From positions 1 to 40,093 of the forward strand of contig CAZBKO010000008.1 of the NCBI GenBank assembly GCA_964492545.1: a stretch of 40,093 nt of DNA. The letters run 5' to 3'. The position numbers were made by a program, and so were the translations under genes. The notes under the pieces were generated by a model that saw nothing but the letters and a program-made list of their open reading frames with translations, was not told the DNA's origin and did not search any database. This DNA is from RGIG1934 sp964492545. GTDB taxonomy: Bacteria; Bacillota; Clostridia; Lachnospirales; Lachnospiraceae. The first letter of the stretch is position 1. The number at the start of each line of letters is the position of its first letter. Positions 8,609 through 16,338 of the stretch are shown here, in pieces.

Positions 8609-8615
8609 ATATAAT
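8586..8615 (+). promoter_or_regulatory. possible promoter of rnr-smpB
   Basis: TTGTGA (8586-8591) and TATAAT (8610-8615) are separated by 18 bases, straddling the end of the glycosylase gene and pointing at rnr. A second -10-like TACAAT follows at about 8624. The evidence is by eye only. Confidence 0.4.
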
Positions 8616-8667
8616 AAATATGGTACAATTAAGGCATACTTAATAACGGCTAATATAAGGGAAAGGT

Positions 8668-10824
8668 ATGGCGATATATATGGACGAGAAATTATTGCAG
8701 GAAAGAAAACAGATACTACTGGATGTAATAAGTAGTGATCAGTACGTTCCAATGAAAGTAAAGGAACTGGCTATACTTCTTAATGTACCAAAAGACAACA
8801 GACAGGAATTACAGGAGGTTCTCGATATTTTACTTGCTGAAGGAAGAGTAAGCGTTTCTAAGAAAGGAAAATATGGAAAGCCTAGTGGAAACATACTTGT
8901 TGGAGTATACGAAGGAAATACAAGAGGATTTGGATTTGTAACCGTAGAGGGTGAGACAGAGGACATATTTATACCTGGTAATGCGGCAAATGGTGCATTA
9001 CATGGAGATACAGTTCAGGTTGTAATTAGAAGTGGCAAAGAGGGACGCAGACGTGAAGGAGAAGTTGTAAAAGTTCTTACACATGATGTGACTGATATTG
9101 TAGGAACATTTCAGAAATCTAAAGGATTTGGGTTTGTAATACCTGATAATGTTAAGATATCAAGAGATATATTTATTCCGGCGGAAAAGACAAAGGGTGC
9201 TGTAACAGGACATAAGGTTGTAGTCCATATAACAGACTATGGCTCTAAGAATAAGAAGCCTGAAGGCACAATAAAAGAGATAATAGGGCACATAAATGAT
9301 CCGGGAACTGATATTATGTCAGTTATTAGAGGATTTGAATTACCTATGGAGTTTCCTGACGAAGTAATGAAACAGGTCGAGACAATACCATCGGAGGTTG
9401 ATTCAAAGGACTATGCAGGAAGAATGGATATCAGAGACTGGCAGATGGTTACTATAGATGGAGAAGACGCTAAGGATTTGGATGATGCAATATCTCTTAC
9501 CAAGGAAGGTAATATGTATAAGCTGGGCGTCCATATTGCGGATGTTTCGCATTATGTAACAGAACATAGCCCACTTGATAAGGAAGCCCTCAAGAGAGGC
9601 ACAAGCGTATATCTTGTTGATAGAGTTATTCCAATGCTGCCACATAAGCTATCAAATGGAATCTGTTCGCTCAACGCAGGTGTTGACAGACTTGCACTCA
9701 GCTGCATCATGGATATTGATATGAAGGGAAATGTTGTTGGTCATAAGATTGCAAAAACAGTTCTTAATATTGATAGAAGAATGAGCTATACAAGTGTTAA
9801 GAAGATACTTGTGGATAAGGATGAGGCGGAGATTAACGAGTACAAACCACTTGTTCCGATGTTCAAATTAATGGAAGAACTGGCAGATATTCTTAGAGAG
9901 AAGAGAAGACAGAGAGGATCAATTGATTTTGATTTTCCTGAAAGTAAGATAATTCTCGATGAGAAGGGACATCCCATTGATATTTATCCATATGAGAGAA
10001 ATGTTGCAACTAAGATAATAGAAGACTTTATGCTTATAGCAAATGAAACAATAGCGGAAGACTTTTTCTGGCAGGAATTACCATTTGTATATAGAACACA
10101 TGATACACCGGATCCTGAAAAAATGCTGAAATTAGGAATATTTATTAATAATTTTGGCTACACAATAAAAACAGGACAGGACGACATTCATCCAAAGGAA
10201 CTTCAGAAGTTAATTAACAAGGTAGAAGGTACACCTGAGGAAGCAATGATAAGCAGAATAACATTAAGATCAATGAAGCAGGCAAAGTATACAACAAGCT
10301 GTACAGGACATTTTGGACTGGCAACTAAATATTATTGTCATTTTACTTCGCCTATAAGAAGATATCCTGATCTTCAGATTCACAGAATAATCAAGGAGAA
10401 TCTAAGAGGGGGACTTAGCGAAAAGAGAATTAAGCATTATGATAGTATATTAGCTGGAGTTGCAGATCAGAGCAGTACAACAGAGAGACGTGCTGACGAG
10501 GCTGAGAGAGACACAGACAAGCTCAAAATGGTTGAATATATGGAAAAGCATGAAGGAGAAGTATTTGATGGTGTAGTTTCCAGCATAACCAATTGGGGAA
10601 TGTATGTTGAATTACCAAATACAATCGAAGGTATGGTAAGAACAACCAATATTAAGGACGATTATTACTATTATGATGAAGAACATTATGAACTTGTCGG
10701 AGAGACAACAAAGAGAACATTTAAGCTTGGACAAAAGGTAAAGGTAGTCGTAACAGGAACAGACAGACTGCAGCGACAGATTGATTTTGAATTATTTGAG
10801 GAAGAGAGCGAAGATGAGCAGTAA
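8668..10824 (+). CDS. rnr: ribonuclease R
   Basis: This 718-residue processive 3'-5' exoribonuclease degrades structured RNA and, in bacteria, defective mRNAs released by trans-translation. An N-terminal winged-helix-like segment (about 1-75) is followed by two cold-shock-like OB folds (about 80-230), the RNB catalytic domain, and a C-terminal S1 domain from about residue 630. The catalytic metal-binding aspartates are in DGEDAKDLDDAISL: Asp264, Asp270, Asp272 and Asp273. Other RNB signatures are HIADVSHYV, RGTSVYLVDRVIPMLP and FTSPIRRYPDLQ. ATG 8668 with AAGGG upstream is taken as start; ATG 8680 is possible. It overlaps smpB by 11 bases, so the two are translationally coupled. Confidence 0.97.
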   Translation: MAIYMDEKLLQERKQILLDVISSDQYVPMKVKELAILLNVPKDNRQELQEVLDILLAEGRVSVSKKGKYGKPSGNILVGVYEGNTRGFGFVTVEGETEDIFIPGNAANGALHGDTVQVVIRSGKEGRRREGEVVKVLTHDVTDIVGTFQKSKGFGFVIPDNVKISRDIFIPAEKTKGAVTGHKVVVHITDYGSKNKKPEGTIKEIIGHINDPGTDIMSVIRGFELPMEFPDEVMKQVETIPSEVDSKDYAGRMDIRDWQMVTIDGEDAKDLDDAISLTKEGNMYKLGVHIADVSHYVTEHSPLDKEALKRGTSVYLVDRVIPMLPHKLSNGICSLNAGVDRLALSCIMDIDMKGNVVGHKIAKTVLNIDRRMSYTSVKKILVDKDEAEINEYKPLVPMFKLMEELADILREKRRQRGSIDFDFPESKIILDEKGHPIDIYPYERNVATKIIEDFMLIANETIAEDFFWQELPFVYRTHDTPDPEKMLKLGIFINNFGYTIKTGQDDIHPKELQKLINKVEGTPEEAMISRITLRSMKQAKYTTSCTGHFGLATKYYCHFTSPIRRYPDLQIHRIIKENLRGGLSEKRIKHYDSILAGVADQSSTTERRADEAERDTDKLKMVEYMEKHEGEVFDGVVSSITNWGMYVELPNTIEGMVRTTNIKDDYYYYDEEHYELVGETTKRTFKLGQKVKVVVTGTDRLQRQIDFELFEEESEDEQ

Positions 10825-11284
10825 AGAAGCAATTAAGTTAATAGCAAACAATAAAAAAGCATATCATGATTATTTCATAGAGGACACATACGAAGCAGGT
10901 GTGTGTCTTCATGGAACTGAAGTAAAGTCTTTGCGAATGGGAAAATGCAGCGTAAAAGAAGCATTTGTACGAGTGGAGGATGGAGAAGTATTCGTCTACA
11001 ATATGCATATCAGTCCTTATGAAAAGGGTAATATTTTCAATAAGGATCCCCTTCGTATTAAGAAGCTGATGCTTCACAAATACGAGATAAATAAAATTCT
11101 AGGTAAAATGACTGAAAAAGGTTATACTTTAGTTCCTACCAAGGTATATTTTAAAGGAAGCCTTGTAAAGGTAGAAATAGCCCTGGCAAAGGGTAAAAAG
11201 TTATATGATAAGCGTCAGGATATCGCTAAAAAGGATCAAAAGCGAGAAGCTGAAAAGGAATTTAAGATTAGAAATTTAGGTTAA
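10814..11284 (+). CDS. smpB: SsrA-binding protein SmpB
   Basis: This 156-residue RNA-binding protein delivers alanyl-tmRNA to stalled ribosomes. The sequence shows the OB-fold signatures IANNKKAYHDYFIEDTYEAG, GTEVKSLRMGKCSVKEAF and NMHISPYEKGN, and the basic C-terminal tail (KKLYDKRQDIAKKDQKR) that mimics an anticodon arm in the decoding centre. ATG 10814 lies inside the end of rnr, with a GAGGAAGAGAG purine-rich site ahead, and gives the normal family length. The partner RNA, ssrA, is on the opposite strand at 16339-16693 rather than directly adjacent. The gene is followed by a patatin-like gene with only a 20-base gap. Confidence 0.97.
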   Translation: MSSKEAIKLIANNKKAYHDYFIEDTYEAGVCLHGTEVKSLRMGKCSVKEAFVRVEDGEVFVYNMHISPYEKGNIFNKDPLRIKKLMLHKYEINKILGKMTEKGYTLVPTKVYFKGSLVKVEIALAKGKKLYDKRQDIAKKDQKREAEKEFKIRNLG

Positions 11285-11304
11285 GATGTTTGGAGGAGTA
11301 GATA

Positions 11305-12243
11305 ATGATTGATGATGCGTTACAAAAGGACTGGGGACTTGTACTTGCAGGCGGAGGAGGTAAAGGCTCTTATCAGATAGGAGCCTACAAAGCTATCATG
11401 GAGGCGGGGCTTCACAATAGAATTTCTGCCATATCCGGCAGTAGTGTTGGAACACTTAACATGGCGTTACTATCTATGGATGATATAGAGTTGGCATATG
11501 ATGTGTGGAAAAGCATTTCACCAAGTCAATTTATTGAGGCCGATATCTCTAAAATGTTTGATGGCAAGGAAGGCTTTGTAAGCCGTGAAGGACTTGTGAA
11601 TATTATCGACAGCTATATTAATAGAGATAAGATACGAAATGATGTGAGACCAATGTATGCTACTCTTAGCAGGTATACAGACTATGTTACTGAAACAGCA
11701 GTTACAGAATATACCAAGCTCAATAATTTAGAGTATGAGCAGATGAAGCAGGTATTATTGGCATCCTCTGCACTACCGATTGTATATGAGCCGGTCAAAA
11801 TTGGTAATTATGTGTATCGGGATGGAGGACTAACAGACAATCTGCCAATTAAGCCATTGTATGACCTTGGAATGAGAAATATTATAGTAATAATGCTTTC
11901 AAAGAACACCAAGATTCCATATAATAAGTATCCGGATGCTAATTTTATTGAAATAAGACCAAGTAGAGATTTAGGTGATTTGCTTAATGGGACACTTGAT
12001 TTTACAAGCAAGGGCGCAATGATTAGAATGGCACTGGGATATTCAGATGCAAATAGATATCTTACATATTATGGCAGCGATATTGCAGGGACTCCAGGAT
12101 TTGATATTAAAATGATGGAGATGGCTGATGAAGATTACAGGCAGATACTTAATACATATCATGTAGATGAGATTGGTGAGTATATAGACAACAGTGTGTC
12201 AAACGTTCAAAACTATTTTGATAAATACGATATAGATTTATAA
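11305..12243 (+). CDS. patatin-like phospholipase family protein
   Basis: This 312-residue cytoplasmic protein has a patatin (RssA/YlbK-type) fold and is probably a serine lipid acyl hydrolase with an unknown natural substrate. It shows the oxyanion motif AGGGGKGSY (about 15-23), the nucleophile elbow GSSVG with Ser47, and the dyad Asp173 in RDGGLTDNLP. Both dyad residues are present. It has no signal peptide or membrane helix. The gene follows smpB after 20 bases with a GGAGG ribosome site, so it may be read from the same transcript; I see no terminator between them. Confidence 0.9.
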   Translation: MIDDALQKDWGLVLAGGGGKGSYQIGAYKAIMEAGLHNRISAISGSSVGTLNMALLSMDDIELAYDVWKSISPSQFIEADISKMFDGKEGFVSREGLVNIIDSYINRDKIRNDVRPMYATLSRYTDYVTETAVTEYTKLNNLEYEQMKQVLLASSALPIVYEPVKIGNYVYRDGGLTDNLPIKPLYDLGMRNIIVIMLSKNTKIPYNKYPDANFIEIRPSRDLGDLLNGTLDFTSKGAMIRMALGYSDANRYLTYYGSDIAGTPGFDIKMMEMADEDYRQILNTYHVDEIGEYIDNSVSNVQNYFDKYDIDL

Positions 12244-12280
12244 ATTTAGTGTAATAAGACATATGGAAATGAGGACGATT

Positions 12281-12763
12281 ATGAAAAGAATTAAGAAAAT
12301 TACTATTTTGGCATTGGTGATGATACTTGTTCTGTCATGCTTTAGTGGATGCAAGAACAAACGTACATCTATGAGTTATACATTTAAGGTTGAGACGGGA
12401 GACATGATAAAAGTAACACTCAACACAACAGATGGATATACAATGAAGCAAAAAGAAGGTACATTTTATATTTCCAAAGATGATGAGGAAATAACACAGG
12501 GTGTATTTGCTACTAAAGATATTTATGATGAATATCATGAAAATGTAGTTAACTCAGAAGAAGATTTAAAGATTTCACAAGGCCATATTGACAATATAGA
12601 ATATACATATTACGAGACAGAGAGCAAAGCAGGCGGGATAGAATATGATTATCTTATATGGATAGATGATGCCAATACAGGTGTAATTCTGGCATCCTTA
12701 GCAGGAACCGAAAAAGCACAAGCAGTTTTTAAAGAATTAAATTTTAAAATAGATAATGATTAG
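12281..12763 (+). CDS. lipoprotein of unknown function
   Basis: A 160-residue predicted lipoprotein. The start is ATG 12281 (GAGGA just ahead; ATG 12263 is less likely). Residues 5-24 form a hydrophobic signal ending in FSGC, a lipobox, so the mature protein should be attached to the outer face of the membrane. The mature part is mixed and mildly acidic, with YTFKVETGDMIKVTLNTTDG near its start and a C-terminal AVFKELNFKI, suggesting a small beta-rich fold. I recognise no family. It lies 37 bases after the patatin gene in the same direction. Confidence 0.75.
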   Translation: MKRIKKITILALVMILVLSCFSGCKNKRTSMSYTFKVETGDMIKVTLNTTDGYTMKQKEGTFYISKDDEEITQGVFATKDIYDEYHENVVNSEEDLKISQGHIDNIEYTYYETESKAGGIEYDYLIWIDDANTGVILASLAGTEKAQAVFKELNFKIDND

Positions 12764-12826
12764 CTTGCAATTATACATATAAGTATGATATAAATGCATT
12801 AAGAAAAATCATATAGGAAGGTAAAT

Positions 12827-13243
12827 ATGAAACGCAAAACAGCATCTATAATAATATTGTTAATAGCTGTAATAGCAGTTATGCTGCAGTATAAGCCGGT
12901 TGACATGATTCAGACCGGTGATATTACTACACATAGCTTTGTTTTGGATGCCTCAGAAGATAAGAATCAGTCTGTTAGCAGTATTGATACTTTTTCTAAT
13001 ACTAATGAGATGCGTGCTGTTGAGAACTATAAGTCTGTTAGTGTAACAACTAATGCCAGATGTTCACGTGCCAGTATGTCAACCAGAAATGCAGTTATTT
13101 TACTGCTTGTATTTATTGTGTTATCAAGTTTGTTTAAGTTATGCGAGAATTTCTTTATCATTCACAGTGATAAGAACATAGTTCTAAAGCATTACTATAT
13201 ATCATATATGCAGGATAAGGATGGAAGAAAAGACAGAGTATAA
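12827..13243 (+). CDS. small membrane protein of unknown function
   Basis: A 138-residue protein with a hydrophobic N-terminal helix (about 6-20), a polar Ser/Thr-rich region to about residue 85, and a second hydrophobic helix (about 88-104), then a basic tail. This predicts one extracellular loop between two membrane helices, or a signal peptide plus one anchor. I recognise no family. The ATG follows AGGAAGG. The next element is a terminator-like hairpin that overlaps its stop codon. Confidence 0.65.
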   Translation: MKRKTASIIILLIAVIAVMLQYKPVDMIQTGDITTHSFVLDASEDKNQSVSSIDTFSNTNEMRAVENYKSVSVTTNARCSRASMSTRNAVILLLVFIVLSSLFKLCENFFIIHSDKNIVLKHYYISYMQDKDGRKDRV

Positions 13244-13298
13244 TCAGCTGGCTTTATTTTGGTACCTAAAAGTATCAGGTAAAGTGGCTGATTTTTTG
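13243..13298 (+). terminator. terminator after the 12827 gene
   Basis: ATCAGC...TTTA (from 13243) pairs imperfectly with TAAA...GGCTGAT (to about 13292), followed by six T residues. It closes the smpB-to-12827 unit. Confidence 0.6.
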
Positions 13299-13333
13299 TT
13301 TCTCTTTAATAATTATTTTGTAGGAGGTAAGCC

Positions 13334-13444
13334 ATGAGCGGATCAGATATATTTGTAATTGTACTATGTGTAGCTGTTGTTGCAGTGTGTGCGTTTTGCG
13401 TTATTGCAGATCGTAAAGGAACTGATGATAAGGAGGATAAATAA
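13334..13444 (+). CDS. 36-residue single-helix membrane protein upstream of the antiporter
   Basis: A short open frame, MSGSDIFVIVLCVAVVAVC followed by a short basic/acidic tail ending KEDK. It has an excellent ribosome site (TAGGAGG at 13321-13327, 6 bases before ATG). Residues 6-24 form one membrane helix. Its end carries the AAGGAGG that serves the TTG start of the antiporter, which begins on the next base after its TAA. Tight coupling suggests it is a real microprotein, perhaps an antiporter accessory, but that role is inferred. Confidence 0.65.
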   Translation: MSGSDIFVIVLCVAVVAVCAFCVIADRKGTDDKEDK

Positions 13445-14380
13445 TTGATACAGATTTTATTAATAATTGTAGGATTTGCAATGCTGGTGAAAGGTGCTGA
13501 CTGGTTTGTAGATGGTGCTGCTGGCATAGCTGCAAAATTTGGTATACCACAGCTGGTAATAGGACTTACTGTGGTTGCCATGGGAACAAGTGCACCAGAG
13601 GCGGCAGTTAGTATAGCAGCTGCAATGAAACATAACGCAGATATTTCAGTTGGAAATATTGTAGGAAGTAACATTTTAAACATACTAATAATACTTGGAA
13701 TTACAGCTGTGGTAACAAAGGTTGCCGTATCCAAATCTACAATTTGGATAGAAATACCATTCATGATAGCTGTTACAGCCATACTTGCATTGATGGGATT
13801 TACAGATGAAAGTATTAATTTGGTAGAAGGAATAATGCTTTGGGTATTATTCATAGTGTATCTTGTGTATATGCTGTATATGGCAAAAAAAGGAAAGGCA
13901 GCCGCTACAGAGCAGGATGAGCATTTGTCAGATAAACCATTTGCTGTTATGGTTGTTATGGCAGTTGTTGGATGCGTAATTGTAGTATGGGGCAGTGATA
14001 TTACGGTAGATGCAGCAACGAAGCTTGCTAAAATGGCAGGAATAAGTCAAAGGTTTATAGGACTTACAATTGTAGCACTTGGAACTTCACTTCCGGAGCT
14101 GGTAACATCTGTCACCGCTGCGATTAAGAAAAATGCAGATATCGCTATAGGAAATATAGTAGGAAGCAACATTTTTAATATTTTGTTTGTACTTGGAACC
14201 ACAGCACTAATTACACCGGTTCCATATAGACCAGGCTTCATAATAGATACAGTAATAGCAATTCTCGCAGGAGTATTACTTTGGGCAGCAGTTGTAAAAA
14301 CCAATCATTTAAATAGAGTATCAGGCTCCATAATGCTTTTATCATATGCGGGGTATTTTACATATTTAATGATTGCATAG
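13445..14380 (+). CDS. calcium/sodium antiporter of the CaCA family (YrbG-like)
   Basis: A 311-residue integral membrane exchanger with about ten helices in two inverted halves. Each half carries the alpha-repeat: VVAMGTSAPEAAVS (about 44-56) and VALGTSLPELVTS (about 210-222), each followed by NADISVGNIVGSNI or NADIAIGNIVGSNI. The Glu residues in the GTSxPE motifs bind the cations. In this family Ca2+ (or another divalent cation) is exchanged for Na+ or H+; the exact ions cannot be told. The start is TTG 13445, preceded by AAGGAGG at 13430-13436; no closer ATG fits. It is coupled to the 36-residue protein upstream. Confidence 0.93.
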   Translation: MIQILLIIVGFAMLVKGADWFVDGAAGIAAKFGIPQLVIGLTVVAMGTSAPEAAVSIAAAMKHNADISVGNIVGSNILNILIILGITAVVTKVAVSKSTIWIEIPFMIAVTAILALMGFTDESINLVEGIMLWVLFIVYLVYMLYMAKKGKAAATEQDEHLSDKPFAVMVVMAVVGCVIVVWGSDITVDAATKLAKMAGISQRFIGLTIVALGTSLPELVTSVTAAIKKNADIAIGNIVGSNIFNILFVLGTTALITPVPYRPGFIIDTVIAILAGVLLWAAVVKTNHLNRVSGSIMLLSYAGYFTYLMIA

Positions 14381-14392
14381 TTAAGATAATAG

Positions 14393-14446
14393 ATGAACAA
14401 GACATAAAATGAAAACCTCATTTTGTGGACTTGTTCATTTTGTTTT
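14393..14446 (+). terminator. terminator after the antiporter gene
   Basis: ATGAACAAG (14393-14401) pairs with CTTGTTCAT (14430-14438), with an inner AAAATGA/TCATTTT stem, followed by TTTGTTTT. A good intrinsic terminator. Confidence 0.8.
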
Positions 14447-14478
14447 GATATAATTTAAATAACATTAGTTTCTAAGAG

Positions 14479-14580
14479 CTATTTGCGCAGGAGCATCACA
14501 AATAGTGTTAATGACAGAAGAAAATGCCTAAGCGAAATTACCTTCGCCTCGCCGTAAAGTTGCTCCGGAATGGAGATAAT
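14479..14580 (+). promoter_or_regulatory. structured leader ahead of the 14581 gene
   Basis: Three hairpins can form: CTATTTG/CAAATAG (14479-14485 with 14499-14505), GCGAA/TTCGC (14532-14536 with 14543-14547), and CTCC/GGAG (14563-14566 with 14572-14575). The last one covers the GGAG ribosome site of the GTG start at 14581. The stretch is more GC-rich than its surroundings and, apart from one weak frame, non-coding. It could be a translational control element or a dispersed repeat; nothing in the sequence decides which. Confidence 0.4.
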
Positions 14581-14988
14581 GTGAAAACAATAATTGTAGT
14601 TGATGACAATATGGGAATGATGTTCAATAATAGAAGATTAAGTATGGATGCAGAATTAAGACAATATATTATTAGAATGGCAGAAGGAAAAGTAATTAGA
14701 ATGAATTCGTATTCAGCTGCGCAGTTTAAGGACTTTATGAATTGCAATATAATTGTTGAGGACGATTTTTTGCAAAAAGCTGAGAAAGATGATTTATGTT
14801 TTGTTGAGAATGAGAATCTTATTCCATTTTTGAAAGATATAAATACATTCATTTTATTTAAATGGAATCGCACTTATCCATCAGATATGAAATTTGATAT
14901 TTCTTTGAAATCATGGAAGTTGGAAAGAACAGATGAATTTGTTGGAAATTCTCATAAGACAATAACAATGGAGGAATATAAAAGATGA
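14581..14988 (+). CDS. conserved-looking cytoplasmic protein, function unknown, coupled to the nuclease gene
   Basis: A 135-residue soluble protein. The GTG at 14581 with GGAG at 14572-14575 is the likely start; the in-frame ATG at 14524 lacks a ribosome site and would translate the structured leader. The sequence begins VKTIIVVDDNMGMMFNNRR, resembling the first strand of an alpha/beta fold, and contains LCFVENENLIPF and ILFKWNRTYPSD, then WKLERTDEFVGNSH. There is no signal peptide or membrane helix. I recognise no family. Its stop overlaps the ATG of the nuclease gene by 4 bases (ATGA), so the two products are probably made together. Confidence 0.7.
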   Translation: MKTIIVVDDNMGMMFNNRRLSMDAELRQYIIRMAEGKVIRMNSYSAAQFKDFMNCNIIVEDDFLQKAEKDDLCFVENENLIPFLKDINTFILFKWNRTYPSDMKFDISLKSWKLERTDEFVGNSHKTITMEEYKR

Positions 14989-15998
14989 AGAAGAGAAGCA
15001 TTTTAGCAGTAATATTGGGAATTATTCTTTTGTCCTTTTCTGGATGCACTGTTACAGATGAAGATAGCACAACAATTGCTTCACAAAAAGAGGCTATTAC
15101 AACAACACCTGAATTAACAAGTGTTGCTTCAGAAGAAACAAGCCACAAGAATAATGATGAGACGAAAACAACAGTAGCAAGTGTTGCTGTATCATTAAAG
15201 GATATACCGAAATATACAGGCTTACCATATTCTCCAATAAATAACAATACACCATTTTTTGAAGAAAAAGAGATGACAACAGAGCCATTTGAAACGTATT
15301 CATCACTTGATTCCCTGGGAAGATGTGGTGTGGCCTATGCAAATATCTGCACAGAAATAATGCCCACAGAGGAAAGGGGAGCAATTGGAAATGTGAGGCC
15401 ATCTGGCTGGCATTCGGTAAGATATGAAAATGTAGATGGTAAATACCTATATAACAGGTGTCATTTGATTGGATATCAGTTGGCAGGTGAAAATGCAAAT
15501 GAAGAGAATCTAATCACCGGCACAAGATATCTTAATGTTGAAGGCATGCTGCCATTTGAAAATATGGTTGCTGACTATGTGAATGAAACAGGTAATCATG
15601 TACTTTACAGAGTTACCCCGATGTACAATAGCAATTGCCTCGTTGCGTCAGGTGTATTAATGGAAGCGTACTCAGTTGAAGATAACGGAGCTGGAATTGA
15701 ATTTAATATATTTTGCTATAATGTTCAGCCTGGAATTGATATTAGCTATGATGATGGTTCAAGCAATTTAGAGGCAGGAGAAGAGCCTGCCAGTGAATTG
15801 ACAACAGAGCAAATAACAACATCACAACAGAATTCGGAAACAGTACATACATTTATTTTGAATACTAACACAAAAAAATATCATGAACCAGGTTGTAGAA
15901 GCGTAGCAACGATTAAGGATGAAAATAGACAGGAGTTTTCAGGTACAGTACAGGAGCTTGAGCAAATGGGATATTCAGCTTGTAAAAATTGTCATTAA
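14985..15998 (+). CDS. lipoprotein DNA/RNA non-specific endonuclease with a Cys/His C-terminal tail
   Basis: A 337-residue surface nuclease. Residues 4-20 form a signal ending in the lipobox FSGC (Cys21), followed by a Thr/Ser-rich linker. The central domain (about 75-245) belongs to the beta-beta-alpha metal nuclease group: GRCGVAYANI, then NRCHLIGYQLAGEN with the catalytic His160, then NLITGTRYLN, where the Asn residues hold the metal. This form has Asn-Arg-Cys-His in place of the DRGH of the NucA/Spd branch. After a second Thr/Gln-rich linker, a 46-residue tail has YHEPGCRS and ACKNC, a probable zinc knuckle, matching the tail of the protein at 17068. It likely degrades extracellular DNA for nutrients or uptake. 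Confidence 0.87.
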   Translation: MKKRSILAVILGIILLSFSGCTVTDEDSTTIASQKEAITTTPELTSVASEETSHKNNDETKTTVASVAVSLKDIPKYTGLPYSPINNNTPFFEEKEMTTEPFETYSSLDSLGRCGVAYANICTEIMPTEERGAIGNVRPSGWHSVRYENVDGKYLYNRCHLIGYQLAGENANEENLITGTRYLNVEGMLPFENMVADYVNETGNHVLYRVTPMYNSNCLVASGVLMEAYSVEDNGAGIEFNIFCYNVQPGIDISYDDGSSNLEAGEEPASELTTEQITTSQQNSETVHTFILNTNTKKYHEPGCRSVATIKDENRQEFSGTVQELEQMGYSACKNCH

Positions 15999-16025
15999 AT
16001 AATTTAGAAAAAAATAAAAAAAGAC

Positions 16026-16054
16026 TTGCAATATTCGACAAAATATATTATTAT
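16026..16054 (+). promoter_or_regulatory. promoter of the candidate small RNA
   Basis: TTGCAA (16026-16031) and TATTAT (16049-16054) with a 17-base spacer, pointing rightward into a stretch with no open frame. A transcript would start at about 16061. Confidence 0.5.
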
Positions 16055-16060
16055 ATGTGA

Positions 16061-16158
16061 GTAGAAAGAAATCAGCTAGATTTCTTTTATATAACCCCTT
16101 ATTAATTATTTATACTCCCCTAGAAACACCTGTGATTTTATCACAGGTGTTTCTTTAT
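16061..16158 (+). ncRNA. candidate small RNA with C-rich loops
   Basis: The stretch behind the promoter at 16026-16054 has no coding capacity but a regular layout. A perfect 9-base hairpin (16065-16073 with 16079-16087) comes first. Then comes an AT-rich unpaired stretch with CCCC at 16095-16098 and CTCCCC at 16115-16120. Last is a perfect 14-base terminator hairpin (16122-16135 with 16141-16154) followed by TTATGT. C-rich unpaired patches of this type are what Firmicutes sRNAs use to pair with ribosome sites (AGGGG or GGAGG). The prediction is from layout alone; the element could instead be two terminators in series for the nuclease gene. Confidence 0.45.
16122..16156 (+). terminator. strong hairpin terminator at the end of the candidate small RNA
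   Basis: AGAAACACCTGTGA (16122-16135) and TCACAGGTGTTTCT (16141-16154) form a perfect 14-base stem with a 5-base loop TTTTA. The following U-tract is weak (TTATGTG). It also blocks read-through from the nuclease gene 120 bases upstream. Confidence 0.75.
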
Positions 16159-16218
16159 GTGTATTTCTGAAAACAACGACATCACCACAGATGAGTTGTC
16201 AAGAATAATCATAAAATA

Positions 16219-16262
16219 AAAAAGTCCAGATGCTCCCAACCATTGAAAACACTGGACTTTTT
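16219..16262 (-). terminator. terminator of ssrA
   Basis: On the minus strand AAAGTCCAG (from 16260 down) pairs with CTGGACTTT (to 16221) around a 22-base loop, and is followed by a T-rich run (complement of AAATAAAAAA). It lies about 80 bases past the mature tmRNA end. Confidence 0.8.
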
Positions 16263-16268
16263 CACTAT

Positions 16269-16290
16269 TTTGATTACCGCTTTGATTACC
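16269..16290. repeat. tandem 10-base direct repeats downstream of tmRNA
   Basis: TTTGATTACC occurs at 16269-16278 and again at 16281-16290 (12-base period), between the 3' end of tmRNA and its terminator. Phased short direct repeats next to the 3' end of a tRNA or tmRNA gene are what arm-type integrase sites look like. No integrase gene is in the window, so this is only suggestive. Confidence 0.45.
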
Positions 16291-16338
16291 TCTGCAAAAG
16301 GCAATCGCTGAAACCCTTGATTTTACTGGGTTTCCAGA

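Noticed and set aside
14524..14580. Upstream ATG at 14524 as start of the 14581 gene
   Set aside because: No ribosome site, and the extra codons cover the hairpin leader; GTG 14581 has a good site.
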